From: Halopseudomonas salegens
GTDB lineage: Bacteria > Pseudomonadota > Gammaproteobacteria > Pseudomonadales > Pseudomonadaceae
Length of the DNA stretch: 64,000 nucleotides
Direction: 5' to 3'
Assembly (NCBI RefSeq): GCF_900105655.1
Contig: NZ_LT629787.1
Location: 496,001 to 560,000 of the forward strand
The notes beneath the pieces are model-generated. The model was not told the origin of the DNA. It ran no database searches and saw only the letters and a list, made by a program, of their open reading frames with translations. This document shows positions 8,434 to 16,919 of the stretch, one piece after another. Made by a program: the position numbers and the translations under genes. How positions within the stretch are numbered: the stretch's first letter is position 1; each line of letters opens with the position of its first letter.

Positions 8434-9357
8434 ATGCCGCAACAGAAACACTGGGGGCCGGATGATTTTCCCTGTGCCTGCCTGGTAACCGCCAGTCCGG
8501 ATAAACAGGGAGGCCAGCAGTTGCTGTTTGCCAATGCCGGTGCCGCAAAATTACTTGGCATAGCCAGCGAGGCTTTGGTCGGACGCAAGCTGACAGAGCT
8601 GCTGACGCCCGCTTCGAACATCATGCTCGATACATACTTGCTACCCCTGTTGCTGCATGAGGGGGAGTGTGATGAAGTCATGCTGGACATCAAAACGGCT
8701 GAAGGCCAAACGATTCCTGTGGTCATCAATGCCTCCTTGACCGCTGGTGATCAGGGACATATCTGCTGGAGCCTGTTCGGCGCGACCCGCCGTAATCAAT
8801 TGGATCAGGAGCTTGTCAAGGCTCGACGACAGCTGGAATCATACAGTGAACAGCTATATCAGCTGTCGGTGACGGATGAATTGACCGGCCTGGTCAACCG
8901 TCGGCAACTGAAGCGTCGGGCGGAACAGTTGCTCGCTCAGGCAAAGCGCAGCAAAAGTCCGATCTCCGTGGTTGTGCTTGATATTGACAAGTTCAAGCAG
9001 GTCAATGACACCCAGGGGCATCTGGCGGGTGATGAGATACTGAAACGCCTGGCCGCTGTGCTGCGTGCGCATGCGCGGGAGTCGGATGTGGTGGGTCGTT
9101 ACGGTGGTGAGGAGTTTTCCTTTGTGCTGCCGGATACCTGCGAGGCGGACGCTGTGATTCTTGCTCGACGTTTACATGCGCTGGTTGGCGAGATTCAGGT
9201 TGCCGGGCAACCCCTGACCATCAGCATCGGGGTGGCGTCATCGGAGCGCCTGGAAGAAGAAGTGAACGCCTACGAAACGCTGTTTGAATTGGCTGACCGG
9301 GCAATGTACGAGGCGAAAATGGCAGGGCGCAATCAAACGCTGGTGGCTCGATACTGA
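8434..9357 (+). CDS. PAS-GGDEF diguanylate cyclase
   Basis: A 307-residue cytoplasmic protein. Residues about 10-120 form a PAS domain (LFANAGAAKLLGI, LVGRKLTELL), 120-145 a coiled-coil linker, and 145-307 a GGDEF domain. The active site is GGEEF (224-228) in GRYGGEEFSFVLP, so it should make cyclic-di-GMP from GTP. The inhibitory I-site RxxD is R215-E-S-D218, five residues before the active site, so product inhibition is expected. No membrane helix or signal peptide is seen. It lies nine bases after the RsbQ-like gene, whose hydrolase probably feeds a signal to this PAS domain (inference from the RsbQ-RsbP precedent). Confidence 0.88.
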   Translation: MPQQKHWGPDDFPCACLVTASPDKQGGQQLLFANAGAAKLLGIASEALVGRKLTELLTPASNIMLDTYLLPLLLHEGECDEVMLDIKTAEGQTIPVVINASLTAGDQGHICWSLFGATRRNQLDQELVKARRQLESYSEQLYQLSVTDELTGLVNRRQLKRRAEQLLAQAKRSKSPISVVVLDIDKFKQVNDTQGHLAGDEILKRLAAVLRAHARESDVVGRYGGEEFSFVLPDTCEADAVILARRLHALVGEIQVAGQPLTISIGVASSERLEEEVNAYETLFELADRAMYEAKMAGRNQTLVARY

Positions 9358-9400
9358 CACTGATTCAATTTTCATCATGCAGCCTGTCTGGAGGCGACGA

Positions 9401-9937
9401 ATGCATACAGAGGTTCTCTCGTTCTGGTTTGAGGACATTGATTCGAAACGCTGGTTCGCGTCGGACAGCCAGTTTGATGAGCTGATTCGTCAGCGTTTTA
9501 TGGGGGTGATGGAGCAAGCTGCTGTCGGGGAATTGTATGAGTGGCGAGAGGCTGCAGAAGGTCGATTGGCCGAAATCATCGTGCTGGATCAGTTCTTCCG
9601 CAATGTGTACCGCAATACCCCGCAAGCGTTCGCCCAGGATACGATTGCGCTGGTCCTGGCGCAGGAAGCTGTTTCGGCCGGCGCGTTGAACGTGTTGAGC
9701 CCGGTGCAGGGAAGCTTTCTGTTGATGCCATACATGCACAGTGAATCGAAACAGATACACGTATTGGCAGAAGCCCTCTTCAAGGAGTATGCGCCGGCCA
9801 GTAATCACCATTACGAGCTGCGTCATAAAGCAATTATTGACCGTTTTGGTCGCTATCCGCACAGAAATAAAATCCTCGGTCGCAGTTCTACGCCAGAGGA
9901 AGTAGAGTTTCTCAAACAGCCAGGGTCGAGCTTTTGA
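9401..9937 (+). CDS. DUF924 family protein
   Basis: A 178-residue soluble, helical protein of the DUF924 family (TPR-like fold, function unknown). The family signatures VLSFWFEDIDSKRWF near the start, RLAEIIVLDQFFRNVYRNT in the middle and YPHRNKILGRSSTPEEVEFL near the end are all present, so it is full length. ATG 9401 follows GAGG (9391-9394); upstream in-frame starts reach into the GGDEF gene and are not preferred. It may be transcribed with the two genes before it. Confidence 0.85.
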   Translation: MHTEVLSFWFEDIDSKRWFASDSQFDELIRQRFMGVMEQAAVGELYEWREAAEGRLAEIIVLDQFFRNVYRNTPQAFAQDTIALVLAQEAVSAGALNVLSPVQGSFLLMPYMHSESKQIHVLAEALFKEYAPASNHHYELRHKAIIDRFGRYPHRNKILGRSSTPEEVEFLKQPGSSF

Positions 9938-10002
9938 GTGCTCATGGTCAGCTAGTTGGTCGCAAGACTCTGGAGCAGGTTTTTTCAGGTTAAGGAGTAA
10001 CC

Positions 10003-10410
10003 ATGGTTAGCGGTCGTTGTCTGTGTGGCGGTGTGAAGTTTGAGATTGAAGGTGAACTTGAACCTGTTCAGGTCTGCCATTGTTCCCAGTGCCGCAAGGC
10101 TCAAGGTTCGGCGTTTGCCACGAATATTCCGGTATCTGTATCCGCCTACAGGCTATTGGAAGGTTCGGACTTGCTGACCGAGTTCGAATCATCGCCGGGC
10201 AAACAGCGTGTGTTCTGCAAGGTGTGCGGTTCTCCGCTTTTCAGCAAACGCACCGACTTGCCCCACGTATTGCGCGTCAGGGCAGGCACGCTGGATGGTG
10301 ATCTGGCGACCAGGCCAGTGGCGCATTTTTACTATGCATCGAAGGCAAACTGGTTTGAGCTGAATGATGATGTGGCCAAATTCCCTGAAGCCTATGTGCC
10401 GCCCGAATAA
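10003..10410 (+). CDS. GFA/CENP-V family zinc protein
   Basis: A 135-residue protein with the GFA (glutathione-dependent formaldehyde-activating enzyme-like) fold. Zinc-binding cysteines are visible at C6 and C8 (RCLCGGVKF), C25, C27 and C30 (VCHCSQCRK) and C72 and C75 (FCKVCGSPLF), the full family set. GFA was described as speeding formaldehyde-glutathione adduct formation, but most family members have no proven role. AAGGAG lies just before ATG 10003. No formaldehyde dehydrogenase gene is nearby, so a generic name is safer. Confidence 0.85.
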   Translation: MVSGRCLCGGVKFEIEGELEPVQVCHCSQCRKAQGSAFATNIPVSVSAYRLLEGSDLLTEFESSPGKQRVFCKVCGSPLFSKRTDLPHVLRVRAGTLDGDLATRPVAHFYYASKANWFELNDDVAKFPEAYVPPE

Positions 10411-10479
10411 ACATGACTATCCGGGTGCCGGGAACCGACAGCCAGCTGATGTATTGACGCGCTATATGCAAGGAATGGC

Positions 10480-10998
10480 ATGCAAGTAACTACGAATATC
10501 CGCAAAATGGACCTGATCCGCCTGAACCTGCTTGTCTTGCCCAGGCAAAGATCAACCTATATCGGCATGCTGGTGTTGGCGTTGTTTGCTTTCGCTGTCA
10601 TTTGCTGGATGAGTGGTTTCCCTCAAACCACAGTCAACTGGGTGGCTGCGCTGGTTGGTTCACTTGCTGGCGGTATTGTCGGTACCCTGGTAGGGGTCGT
10701 GTTTTCGATTGTCTCGATTCTGCTTATGTCGTCGGTCGGCAACGGCATACTGGGTGAGCATGTCTACACCCTGTCTGCAGATGGGTTGCATGAACAAACA
10801 GTGGCTAATGAGGGCTTGAGCAAATGGTCAGGCATCAGACAGGTTGAAATGGCTGGGCAATACCTGATATTCCAGATATCGGGTTATCTGTTCCATATTG
10901 TTCCACAGCGTAGCTTTGCTTCCCGTGCCGGCTTTGAAGCATTTGCGGCTGCATCGATCGAGCATTGGGAAAAAGCACATCGCAAACCCGCCGGTTAG
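10480..10998 (+). CDS. YcxB-like two-helix membrane protein
   Basis: A 172-residue protein. Two hydrophobic segments (about residues 27-47 and 55-85) are followed by a soluble C-terminal domain with the pattern GLHEQTVANEGLSKWSGIRQVE, typical of the YcxB-like family, whose tail resembles a PH-like beta domain. Function is unknown. It stands alone between the GFA gene and a cation exchanger gene. Confidence 0.65.
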   Translation: MQVTTNIRKMDLIRLNLLVLPRQRSTYIGMLVLALFAFAVICWMSGFPQTTVNWVAALVGSLAGGIVGTLVGVVFSIVSILLMSSVGNGILGEHVYTLSADGLHEQTVANEGLSKWSGIRQVEMAGQYLIFQISGYLFHIVPQRSFASRAGFEAFAAASIEHWEKAHRKPAG

Positions 10999-11176
10999 GG
11001 CGGGCAATCTTCGTTGCTCTATCGCCTGTCTTGATGGCGGCCGGTAGGGTTCTGTCTGAGCCGGGATCAAATGGGCATAAGTCGGTTGGCAAGTGCTTGA
11101 ATAATGGCACTGGCTTTAACCCGGACGGGATTAGTGGTACCAAGGTCAGAACCGTCACCCCGGTCAGAGGACACGT

Positions 11177-12196
11177 ATGTTTTCATCCCTGATTCCCAGC
11201 AGTATTGCCTTTGGTATTGCCGCTCTGACTATCATCATCGCCGGCAGTCGATTGGCCAGACTGGCCGATGAACTGGCTGATCGCACCGGTATGGGTGAAG
11301 CCTTGTTCGGCATTGTGCTGCTGGCGGGGGTGACGTCGCTGCCTGATTTTGCAGCGACCCTGAGTGCGGCAATGGATGCCCGACCCAATCTGGCCATGAG
11401 TAATGTCATGGGCAGTATGGCAGTCAATCTGGCATTTCTGGGTATTGCCGATATGTTCTATCGCAAAGCCAATCTGGAACATGCCGCTGCCTCATCAGCG
11501 AATCTGATGCTGGCGGGTTTGTTGATCGTATTATTGACCCTGCCGTTGCTTGCCATTGTCACCCCGTCGATAGCCGACTGGCGAGTACACCCGGTTACCC
11601 TGGTCATCGTGGCTGCCTATCTGTTCGGGCTGCGTCTGGTTCACCTGACTCAGGAAAAACCCATGTGGTTTCCGCGGGTGACGGTTCAGACGGTCCCCGA
11701 CAAGCCGGTAGAGACATACCACGGCAGCTTGTCAGCCGCCTGGTTGAGCTTTATTGCTCTGGCTGCGGTGACATGCGTCACTGGCTGGGTATTGATGGAG
11801 GCGGCCAAAGGCATCGCTGATCAGACCGGGCTTTCCGATACCCTGGTCGGTGGCCTGTTGACTGCTTTGGCAACCTCGACGCCCGAGTTGGTGACCACCA
11901 TCGCAGCGATTCGCTATGGGGCCCTGACGCTGGCAGTCAGTAATATTTTCGGCACCAATTGCTTCAATATGCTTGTTGTGGCGGCTGCCGACCTGGGCTA
12001 CCCCCACGGCTCCATCTACCATGACATGGCTCCGGTTCAGATGACCTGGGGGCTGGTCAGTATTCTGATGACCGCCATATTGCTGATGGGGCTGGTCAGG
12101 CGTGAAACCTACGGGATTGGCCGCATTGGATTCGAAAGCACCTTGATGCTGACTGTTTACGCCGTTGCGATCGGTATTGTCGTGGTGAGTGGCTGA
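11177..12196 (+). CDS. Sodium/calcium exchanger family protein (CaCA)
   Basis: A 339-residue inner-membrane cation antiporter with about ten hydrophobic helices. The two inverted alpha-repeats of the CaCA superfamily are clear: GIVLLAGVTSLPDFAATL near residues 47-64 and GGLLTALATSTPELVTTI in the second half, each with the acidic residue used for cation binding (D and E). Length and topology match bacterial YrbG-like exchangers. It likely exchanges Ca2+ or another cation for Na+ or H+. The ion cannot be told from sequence. It begins at ATG 11177 after an A/G-rich stretch and has its own 178-bp upstream gap, in which no further gene is seen. Confidence 0.85.
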   Translation: MFSSLIPSSIAFGIAALTIIIAGSRLARLADELADRTGMGEALFGIVLLAGVTSLPDFAATLSAAMDARPNLAMSNVMGSMAVNLAFLGIADMFYRKANLEHAAASSANLMLAGLLIVLLTLPLLAIVTPSIADWRVHPVTLVIVAAYLFGLRLVHLTQEKPMWFPRVTVQTVPDKPVETYHGSLSAAWLSFIALAAVTCVTGWVLMEAAKGIADQTGLSDTLVGGLLTALATSTPELVTTIAAIRYGALTLAVSNIFGTNCFNMLVVAAADLGYPHGSIYHDMAPVQMTWGLVSILMTAILLMGLVRRETYGIGRIGFESTLMLTVYAVAIGIVVVSG

Positions 12197-12280
12197 CCGG
12201 GTGTAAGGGGCAAGAACCGATTCAGCGGCCAGCTGACTACTGAACTCAAGGGTTACCAGAAAAAATACCGGGGATGATGT

Positions 12281-13093
12281 ATGCCGGGCAACAGCACAAA
12301 ACCACTGATCCGTCGCGCTGAAGCACTGCATAGGCAGTGTGCGCTGGTATTTGCCAACCGGCTGCAGCTCACGCCTTCCGATGTTCATTGCCTGCGTGTG
12401 TCGATTAAAGAGTTGCGTGCGCTGTGGCAAGTACTGAAACCCTTTATGGCCAAAGGGCAGGCTGATACAGCCAGCCGCGAGATTGGCCGGGCCGCCAAGC
12501 AACTGGCGAAGGCTCGTGATCAGCATGTTCAGCTCAAAACGCTGGATAAACGTATTCGCAAGGCCCAAGGAGCCGAGCTGGCTTCTCTCAGGTGTGCGCG
12601 TGATCAACTGGCCGCTCAGCAACCTGAGGTGCCTGAGCAAGCTTTGCTGAAGGCCGAGATTGTTTCTGGCTTTATTCACGACCGGCAGCGTTGGCATGAC
12701 CTGAAGCTGTCATGCGGTAAGCGCGAATTGATGCATGACGGGTACGGGCGGCTTTATCGCAAAGCCCGCAAGTGCTTTCACCGTGCTGCTGCCAGCGGCA
12801 ATAATGCAGAGGACTGGCATCGTTTGCGCCGCTGGGTCAAATATCTCGCCCTCGCGTTGCCGGTGCTTGCCGACGACAACAAGGCCCGGGCTTTAGCCGG
12901 TCGCTACGCCAGGCTTGCCCGGCAACTGGGTGACCTGAATGACCTGGATGTACTGGCAACCAGCTTGAAGCAGTTGCCGGACAAAAATGACATGTCCACA
13001 TATCAGGCTATTGCTCTGGTGGAGCAACGGGCGGATGTGCTGCAGAGCAAATGCCATAAAAAATCCAGGCGACTTTTCGGTCAAAAGAAATAG
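12281..13093 (+). CDS. CHAD domain protein
   Basis: A 270-residue, Arg/Lys/His-rich helical protein. The CHAD pattern is seen in VHCLRVSIKELRALWQVLKP (about residues 36-55) and in the second half, DWHRLRRWVKYLALALPVL. CHAD domains bind inorganic polyphosphate through basic helices. Many are fused to or next to CYTH phosphatases or polyphosphate kinase; here the domain is alone and no such gene is in the window. The 3' end overlaps the convergent glutaredoxin-MauE gene by 13 bp. Confidence 0.82.
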   Translation: MPGNSTKPLIRRAEALHRQCALVFANRLQLTPSDVHCLRVSIKELRALWQVLKPFMAKGQADTASREIGRAAKQLAKARDQHVQLKTLDKRIRKAQGAELASLRCARDQLAAQQPEVPEQALLKAEIVSGFIHDRQRWHDLKLSCGKRELMHDGYGRLYRKARKCFHRAAASGNNAEDWHRLRRWVKYLALALPVLADDNKARALAGRYARLARQLGDLNDLDVLATSLKQLPDKNDMSTYQAIALVEQRADVLQSKCHKKSRRLFGQKK

Positions 13094-13830
13094 CTCAGCA
13101 TCCATAGCCCCATTGCCATCATCATCAGGTTCTCGGTCAGTGAGGTAAAGCCCAGGGGCACGTTGCTGTTGCCGCCGACGCACGCGCATTTGAGTTCGCG
13201 CTTGTCGATATATACCGCCTTGGCTACCGACACCGCACCGATGGTACCGATGAAAAGGGCGACAGGAATGGCCAGCCACAGCAGGGCACCAGCGACCATG
13301 AGCACCCCGGCCAGTAACTCGGCATAGGGATACACATAGGCATAGGGCACCTGCCGGCGGGCAAGCAGGTCGTAATTGAGAAACATGCTGGAGAAGCTTT
13401 CAACGTCCTGCAGCTTCAACAGCGCAAGAATGCTCATGCTGAAAGCGATAAACAACTCGCCGCTGCGTATGGTCAGGAGCTCGCCGTCGAGCATCCAGCT
13501 GACTGCCAGGGCGAGCAAGGCCGCGACACAGAATACGGCGATCACCGGTCGGTAGCTGGTTTCGTCAGCCGATTTGACCTTCTTGCCGAAATGTTTGCGC
13601 AGTTCCTCGTATCCGCCAATATGCCTGTCGCCGATATAGACCTGCGGGGTTGTGTCTACGTTGTGTTCTTTCTTGAAAGCATCAACGTCCTCCCGCGAGG
13701 TCAGCGGATGGTCGGCTACCTGGTAGCCCTGGCGCTTCAGAAGATCGAGCGACTTCAAGCCGAAGGGGCAACGATGTTTTTCCATGACCATACGATAAAG
13801 CGTGGCCTGTTTGGCTGAGTCTGACGACAT
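13081..13830 (-). CDS. Glutaredoxin-MauE/DoxX membrane fusion protein
   Basis: A 249-residue protein. Residues 1-85 are a glutaredoxin domain: HRCPFGLKS (C21) at the N-terminal active site, TTPQVYIGDRHIGGYEEL as the glutathione-binding cis-Pro region. The active site is CPFG, so only one cysteine is present there (monothiol type). Residues 92-249 hold four membrane helices resembling the MauE/DoxX fold, with a conserved-looking CAC motif near residue 220 (KCACVGGNSN). The Cys pair in the membrane part suggests electron transfer or disulfide chemistry at the inner membrane (inference). Start ATG at 13830 is preceded by GGAG. The 3' end overlaps the CHAD gene by 13 bp. Confidence 0.8.
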   Translation of the reverse strand: MSSDSAKQATLYRMVMEKHRCPFGLKSLDLLKRQGYQVADHPLTSREDVDAFKKEHNVDTTPQVYIGDRHIGGYEELRKHFGKKVKSADETSYRPVIAVFCVAALLALAVSWMLDGELLTIRSGELFIAFSMSILALLKLQDVESFSSMFLNYDLLARRQVPYAYVYPYAELLAGVLMVAGALLWLAIPVALFIGTIGAVSVAKAVYIDKRELKCACVGGNSNVPLGFTSLTENLMMMAMGLWMLSYFF

Positions 13831-13946
13831 GGTGACTCCTGTTTCAGGAAGGTTACTCGCTATTACAGCAACCGTTTTTTCCGCTACTGTTCCAGTAAGA
13901 GTAGCAAACGCCTGTTTTCAGCTTCAGGAGCACGAGGAGTAGCCGG

Positions 13947-14309
13947 GTGAATTACGATGAGTTCAATGCCTTTTGTGCTGCGTTGCCCGCGACGACCCAT
14001 TGTGTGCAATGGGGCGGTTCGCATGTCTGGAAGGTGGGCGGCAAGGTATTTGCCATCGGTGGATGGAGTCAGGGTGATGAGCCTGCATTCACCTTCAAGG
14101 CTTCGGAGCTGAATTTCAATTTTCTCCTGGAACAGCCGGGTTTCAGGCCCGCGCCCTATCTGGCAAGTCGCGGTATGAAGTGGATACAGCGCTACACGGC
14201 GGCGGGGAGTTCAACTGATGAGCTCGAGTACTATCTGGAACAATCCTACCGTATCGTGTCGTCGGGCCTGAGCAAGAAAAAGCAAAGAGAGCTCGGCCTC
14301 AATCAGTAA
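13947..14309 (+). CDS. MmcQ/YjbR family protein
   Basis: A 120-residue soluble protein of the MmcQ/YjbR fold, with typical features: an N-terminal helix ending in ALPATTHCVQWGGSHVWKVGGKVFA broken by Gly turns, and RGMKWIQRY in the second half. YjbR has a fold resembling DNA-binding proteins, but no clear function is known. Translation starts at GTG 13947 with GAGGAG upstream. It is divergent from the glutaredoxin-MauE gene. Confidence 0.82.
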   Translation: MNYDEFNAFCAALPATTHCVQWGGSHVWKVGGKVFAIGGWSQGDEPAFTFKASELNFNFLLEQPGFRPAPYLASRGMKWIQRYTAAGSSTDELEYYLEQSYRIVSSGLSKKKQRELGLNQ

Positions 14310-14377
14310 CGGTTTCTGATTCACCGTTGCGTTTGGCGACACTCCATAAGCGGACGTCGTAACAAGGAGGATCTGCA

Positions 14378-14689
14378 GTGAGCAAGGCTGCCAGGCTTTT
14401 TTTCAATGGGCTGGGAATACTGGGTGTACTGCTGCTTGGCCTGTTTTTATTTCTCAACACGTTCGCAACTGCGGGCAATCCGCTACATGAATACCGGTTG
14501 AAGCTGGTCCTGGCTTTTCTGTTGGTGATTTTGCTGCATGGTTGCTACCTGGTCAGTGATGCTGCCAGCAGGAAAAAATACGTATGGGTGGCTTTGCTGG
14601 TCATCGCTCCGGTTCCGGTTTACTGGGTGTATTACATTTACCACAGTGTACTTGTCGCGCAGGTGCGGCTGGCGAGGCGGAACCGATGA
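14378..14689 (+). CDS. Small three-helix membrane protein, unknown
   Basis: A 103-residue protein with three hydrophobic segments (about residues 8-30, 41-60 and 68-88) and a short basic tail (RLARRNR). Translation starts at GTG 14378 after a strong AAGGAGG. The family is not recognised. It lies between the MmcQ-like gene and another small membrane protein in the same direction. Confidence 0.55.
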   Translation: MSKAARLFFNGLGILGVLLLGLFLFLNTFATAGNPLHEYRLKLVLAFLLVILLHGCYLVSDAASRKKYVWVALLVIAPVPVYWVYYIYHSVLVAQVRLARRNR

Positions 14690-14762
14690 AGAGTGTGTGA
14701 GAAGCCGAATCGTTACTTGTTGACTATGCTGAAAGCAACACACATTCACAGACAGGTGATGC

Positions 14763-15137
14763 ATGTCAGTACTGGTAATCGTATTGGGTATCTTGGTTTT
14801 GCTCCTCGGGCTGGCGGTACTGGTGCTTCCGGAGCGAGTGTTCGCGCTGCTGGATGACAACGCAGGAACGCAATCGCTCTTCTATGCCTCGGTCATTGGT
14901 CGGGTATTTCTTGGTCTGGTGCTTTTGCTGGCCGCTTTTGAATCGGCTTTTCCGGGTGTTCTGCAGGTACTCGGGGTAATTGCGGTAGTTCTGGGTACGG
15001 TAACTGCCTTGATGGGGCGTGAGAAGGTGGCAAAGGTAGCCCATCGGGTGGACGGTCTGCCGGTTTGGGTCAAGCGGACCATTGGTGCTTTCTGGGTGTT
15101 CATCGGTGTGCTGCTGATCTGGCTGGGCTGGAGCTGA
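14763..15137 (+). CDS. Small four-helix membrane protein, unknown
   Basis: A 124-residue protein with hydrophobic segments at about 3-23, 40-60, 65-84 and 102-122 and a short basic loop (GREKVAKVAHRVDG) before the last helix. The family is not recognised. The gene is preceded by a GACAGGTG site near ATG 14763. It is in line with the preceding small membrane protein gene. Confidence 0.55.
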   Translation: MSVLVIVLGILVLLLGLAVLVLPERVFALLDDNAGTQSLFYASVIGRVFLGLVLLLAAFESAFPGVLQVLGVIAVVLGTVTALMGREKVAKVAHRVDGLPVWVKRTIGAFWVFIGVLLIWLGWS

Positions 15138-15268
15138 ATAGACTTTTCCGCGAATGCGAGCAACTTTTTGTAGCACTCTGCGAGCCGTGCTGGACGGCGT
15201 GTTTTCGCTCATGCTGCTAACGTGTTGACAGAATAATCAGTTGATCAGCCAGATAAGAGGCGCATGTT

Positions 15269-16801
15269 ATGGCCAAACCAGTCATTGCCGACAACCAGCC
15301 AGTCAAGAAAAAACTTACCGAGGGTGAGGAGTATTTTTTCTGCACCTGCGGCCGCTCGAAGGACCAGCCATTCTGCGATGGCTCGCATGCCGATACCGGC
15401 TTTACCCCGAAAAGCTTTGTGGCCGATGAATCCGGTGATGCCTGGCTGTGCCAGTGCAAACATACGGGTGATGCGCCTTTTTGTGATGGCACGCACAAAG
15501 ACTTTGCTGACGAGCAGGTGGGTGAAGAGGGGCCTGGCAAGGACGATGACAAGCTGATTGCCAAAGCTACCGCGGAAGAACCCACCGTCGAGTTCATTCA
15601 TCAGTTGGCTCGTGAGGGACTGAAAGGGGTTGGCCCGCATGGGCCGGTGGCAGCCATGGGTGTGCCGCGCCACAGCTTGCCGGACTGGAATGATTTGCAG
15701 CTGATGGTGGCGCAGTTGGCTACGCGTCCGCTGATGGAAGATGAGCCAGTGGCGACCGAGCTGGTGATCGGACCGGAAGCGAAGAAACCGCTGACGCTGG
15801 ATATTCCGCTGCTGGTGTCGGATATGTCCTTTGGCGCCTTGTCACAGGAAGCCAAGATAGCCCTGGCCAAAGGGGCGGAGATGGCAGGTACCGGTATCTG
15901 CTCGGGTGAGGGTGGCATGCTGCCGGAAGAGCAAGAAGCGAATTCCCGCTATTTTTATGAACTGGGCAGCGCCCAGTATGGTTACAACGAATCCCAGTTG
16001 ACCAAGGTACAGGCGTTCCATTTCAAGGGCGGGCAAGCTGCCAAGACCGGAACCGGTGGTCATCTGCCGGCGAACAAGAATGTCGGCAAGATTGCCGAGG
16101 TGCGTAACCTCAAGGAGGGCACGTCAGCAGTATCACCGCCGACTTTCAAGGACTTGAGTTCAGTGGCCGATTTCAAGCGTTTTGCCGATCGGGTGCGTGA
16201 GGTCACCGGCGGCATTCCGATCGGTTTCAAATTGAGTGCCAACCATATCGAACAGGATATTCAATTTGCCCTGGATGCCGGTGCTGACTACATCATTCTG
16301 GACGGGCGCGGTGGCGGTACGGGTGCGTCACCGGAGATGTTCCGTGACCACATCAGTGTGCCGACCATTCCGGCGCTGGCCCGCGCCCGGCGCTATCTGG
16401 ACAAGCAGAAAGTCAGTGGCCGTGTCACCCTGATCGTGACCGGGGGCTTGCGGGTTCCGATGGATTTCGTCAAGGCGCTGGCCTTGGGTGCGGATGGCGT
16501 GGCCCTGGCCAACAGTGCCATCCAGGCGGTTGGCTGCGTGGGTGCGCGCATGTGCCATACCAATAACTGCCCGGCGGGAGTCGCCACCCAGCGGGAAGAT
16601 TTGCGCAAGCGTCTGGATGTGGACAAGTCGGCTGGCCAGCTGCAAACCTTTTTGCAGTCATCCACTGAATTGATGCAGGTGATGGCAAGGGCCTGCGGGC
16701 ATCATGCCTTGAGCGATTTCAATCCGCGTGATCTGGCCACCTGGCAGCGTGAGATGGCCTTGTTGTCCGGGGTGGAGTATGCCGGGCTGACCAAGCTCTG
16801 A
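15269..16801 (+). CDS. CDGSH iron-sulfur / glutamate synthase-like fusion protein
   Basis: A 510-residue fusion. Residues 22-40 and 58-76 are two CDGSH motifs (C25, C27, C36, H40; C61, C63, C72, H76), each expected to bind a labile [2Fe-2S] cluster. Residues about 120-500 are the FMN-binding alpha/beta barrel of ferredoxin/glutamate synthases, with a 3Fe-4S site C423-x5-C429-x4-C434 in GARMCHTNNCPAGVATQ. The glutamine-amidotransferase domain of GltB is absent, so glutamine-dependent glutamate synthesis would need another protein. Such stand-alone FMN barrels have uncertain substrates; the CDGSH pair is a likely built-in electron donor or acceptor. AAGAGG precedes ATG 15269. Confidence 0.87.
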   Translation: MAKPVIADNQPVKKKLTEGEEYFFCTCGRSKDQPFCDGSHADTGFTPKSFVADESGDAWLCQCKHTGDAPFCDGTHKDFADEQVGEEGPGKDDDKLIAKATAEEPTVEFIHQLAREGLKGVGPHGPVAAMGVPRHSLPDWNDLQLMVAQLATRPLMEDEPVATELVIGPEAKKPLTLDIPLLVSDMSFGALSQEAKIALAKGAEMAGTGICSGEGGMLPEEQEANSRYFYELGSAQYGYNESQLTKVQAFHFKGGQAAKTGTGGHLPANKNVGKIAEVRNLKEGTSAVSPPTFKDLSSVADFKRFADRVREVTGGIPIGFKLSANHIEQDIQFALDAGADYIILDGRGGGTGASPEMFRDHISVPTIPALARARRYLDKQKVSGRVTLIVTGGLRVPMDFVKALALGADGVALANSAIQAVGCVGARMCHTNNCPAGVATQREDLRKRLDVDKSAGQLQTFLQSSTELMQVMARACGHHALSDFNPRDLATWQREMALLSGVEYAGLTKL

Positions 16802-16809
16802 GTCGCGGC

Positions 16810-16833
16810 TTGCCGGACTGAAAGACCCGGCAA
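16810..16833. terminator. Possible weak hairpin after the CDGSH-glutamate synthase gene
   Basis: TTGCCGG (16810-16816) pairs with CCGGCAA (16827-16833) over a ten-base loop, nine bases after the stop codon. There is no T-run, so a Rho-independent role is doubtful. Confidence 0.3.
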
Positions 16834-16919
16834 TGAATTCCCTGTGAGCTCTGTCGCCGCACGGTCACCTACCTGTGGCATGCTGTCGGGTATCAGAAGC
16901 AACACCAAAGGACATGCCA

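Noticed and set aside
11732..12697. 321-codon minus-strand frame across the exchanger and CHAD genes
   Set aside because: Antisense shadow; both plus-strand genes have clear family signatures.
15234..15258. ANR/FNR site (TTGAT-N4-ATCAA) before the CDGSH-glutamate synthase gene
   Set aside because: Only the left half is present (TTGAT); the right half does not match.
16810..16919. Small gene in the gap before yghU
   Set aside because: Only short frames without a ribosome binding site; the 16875 ATG is upstream of the better-supported start of yghU.
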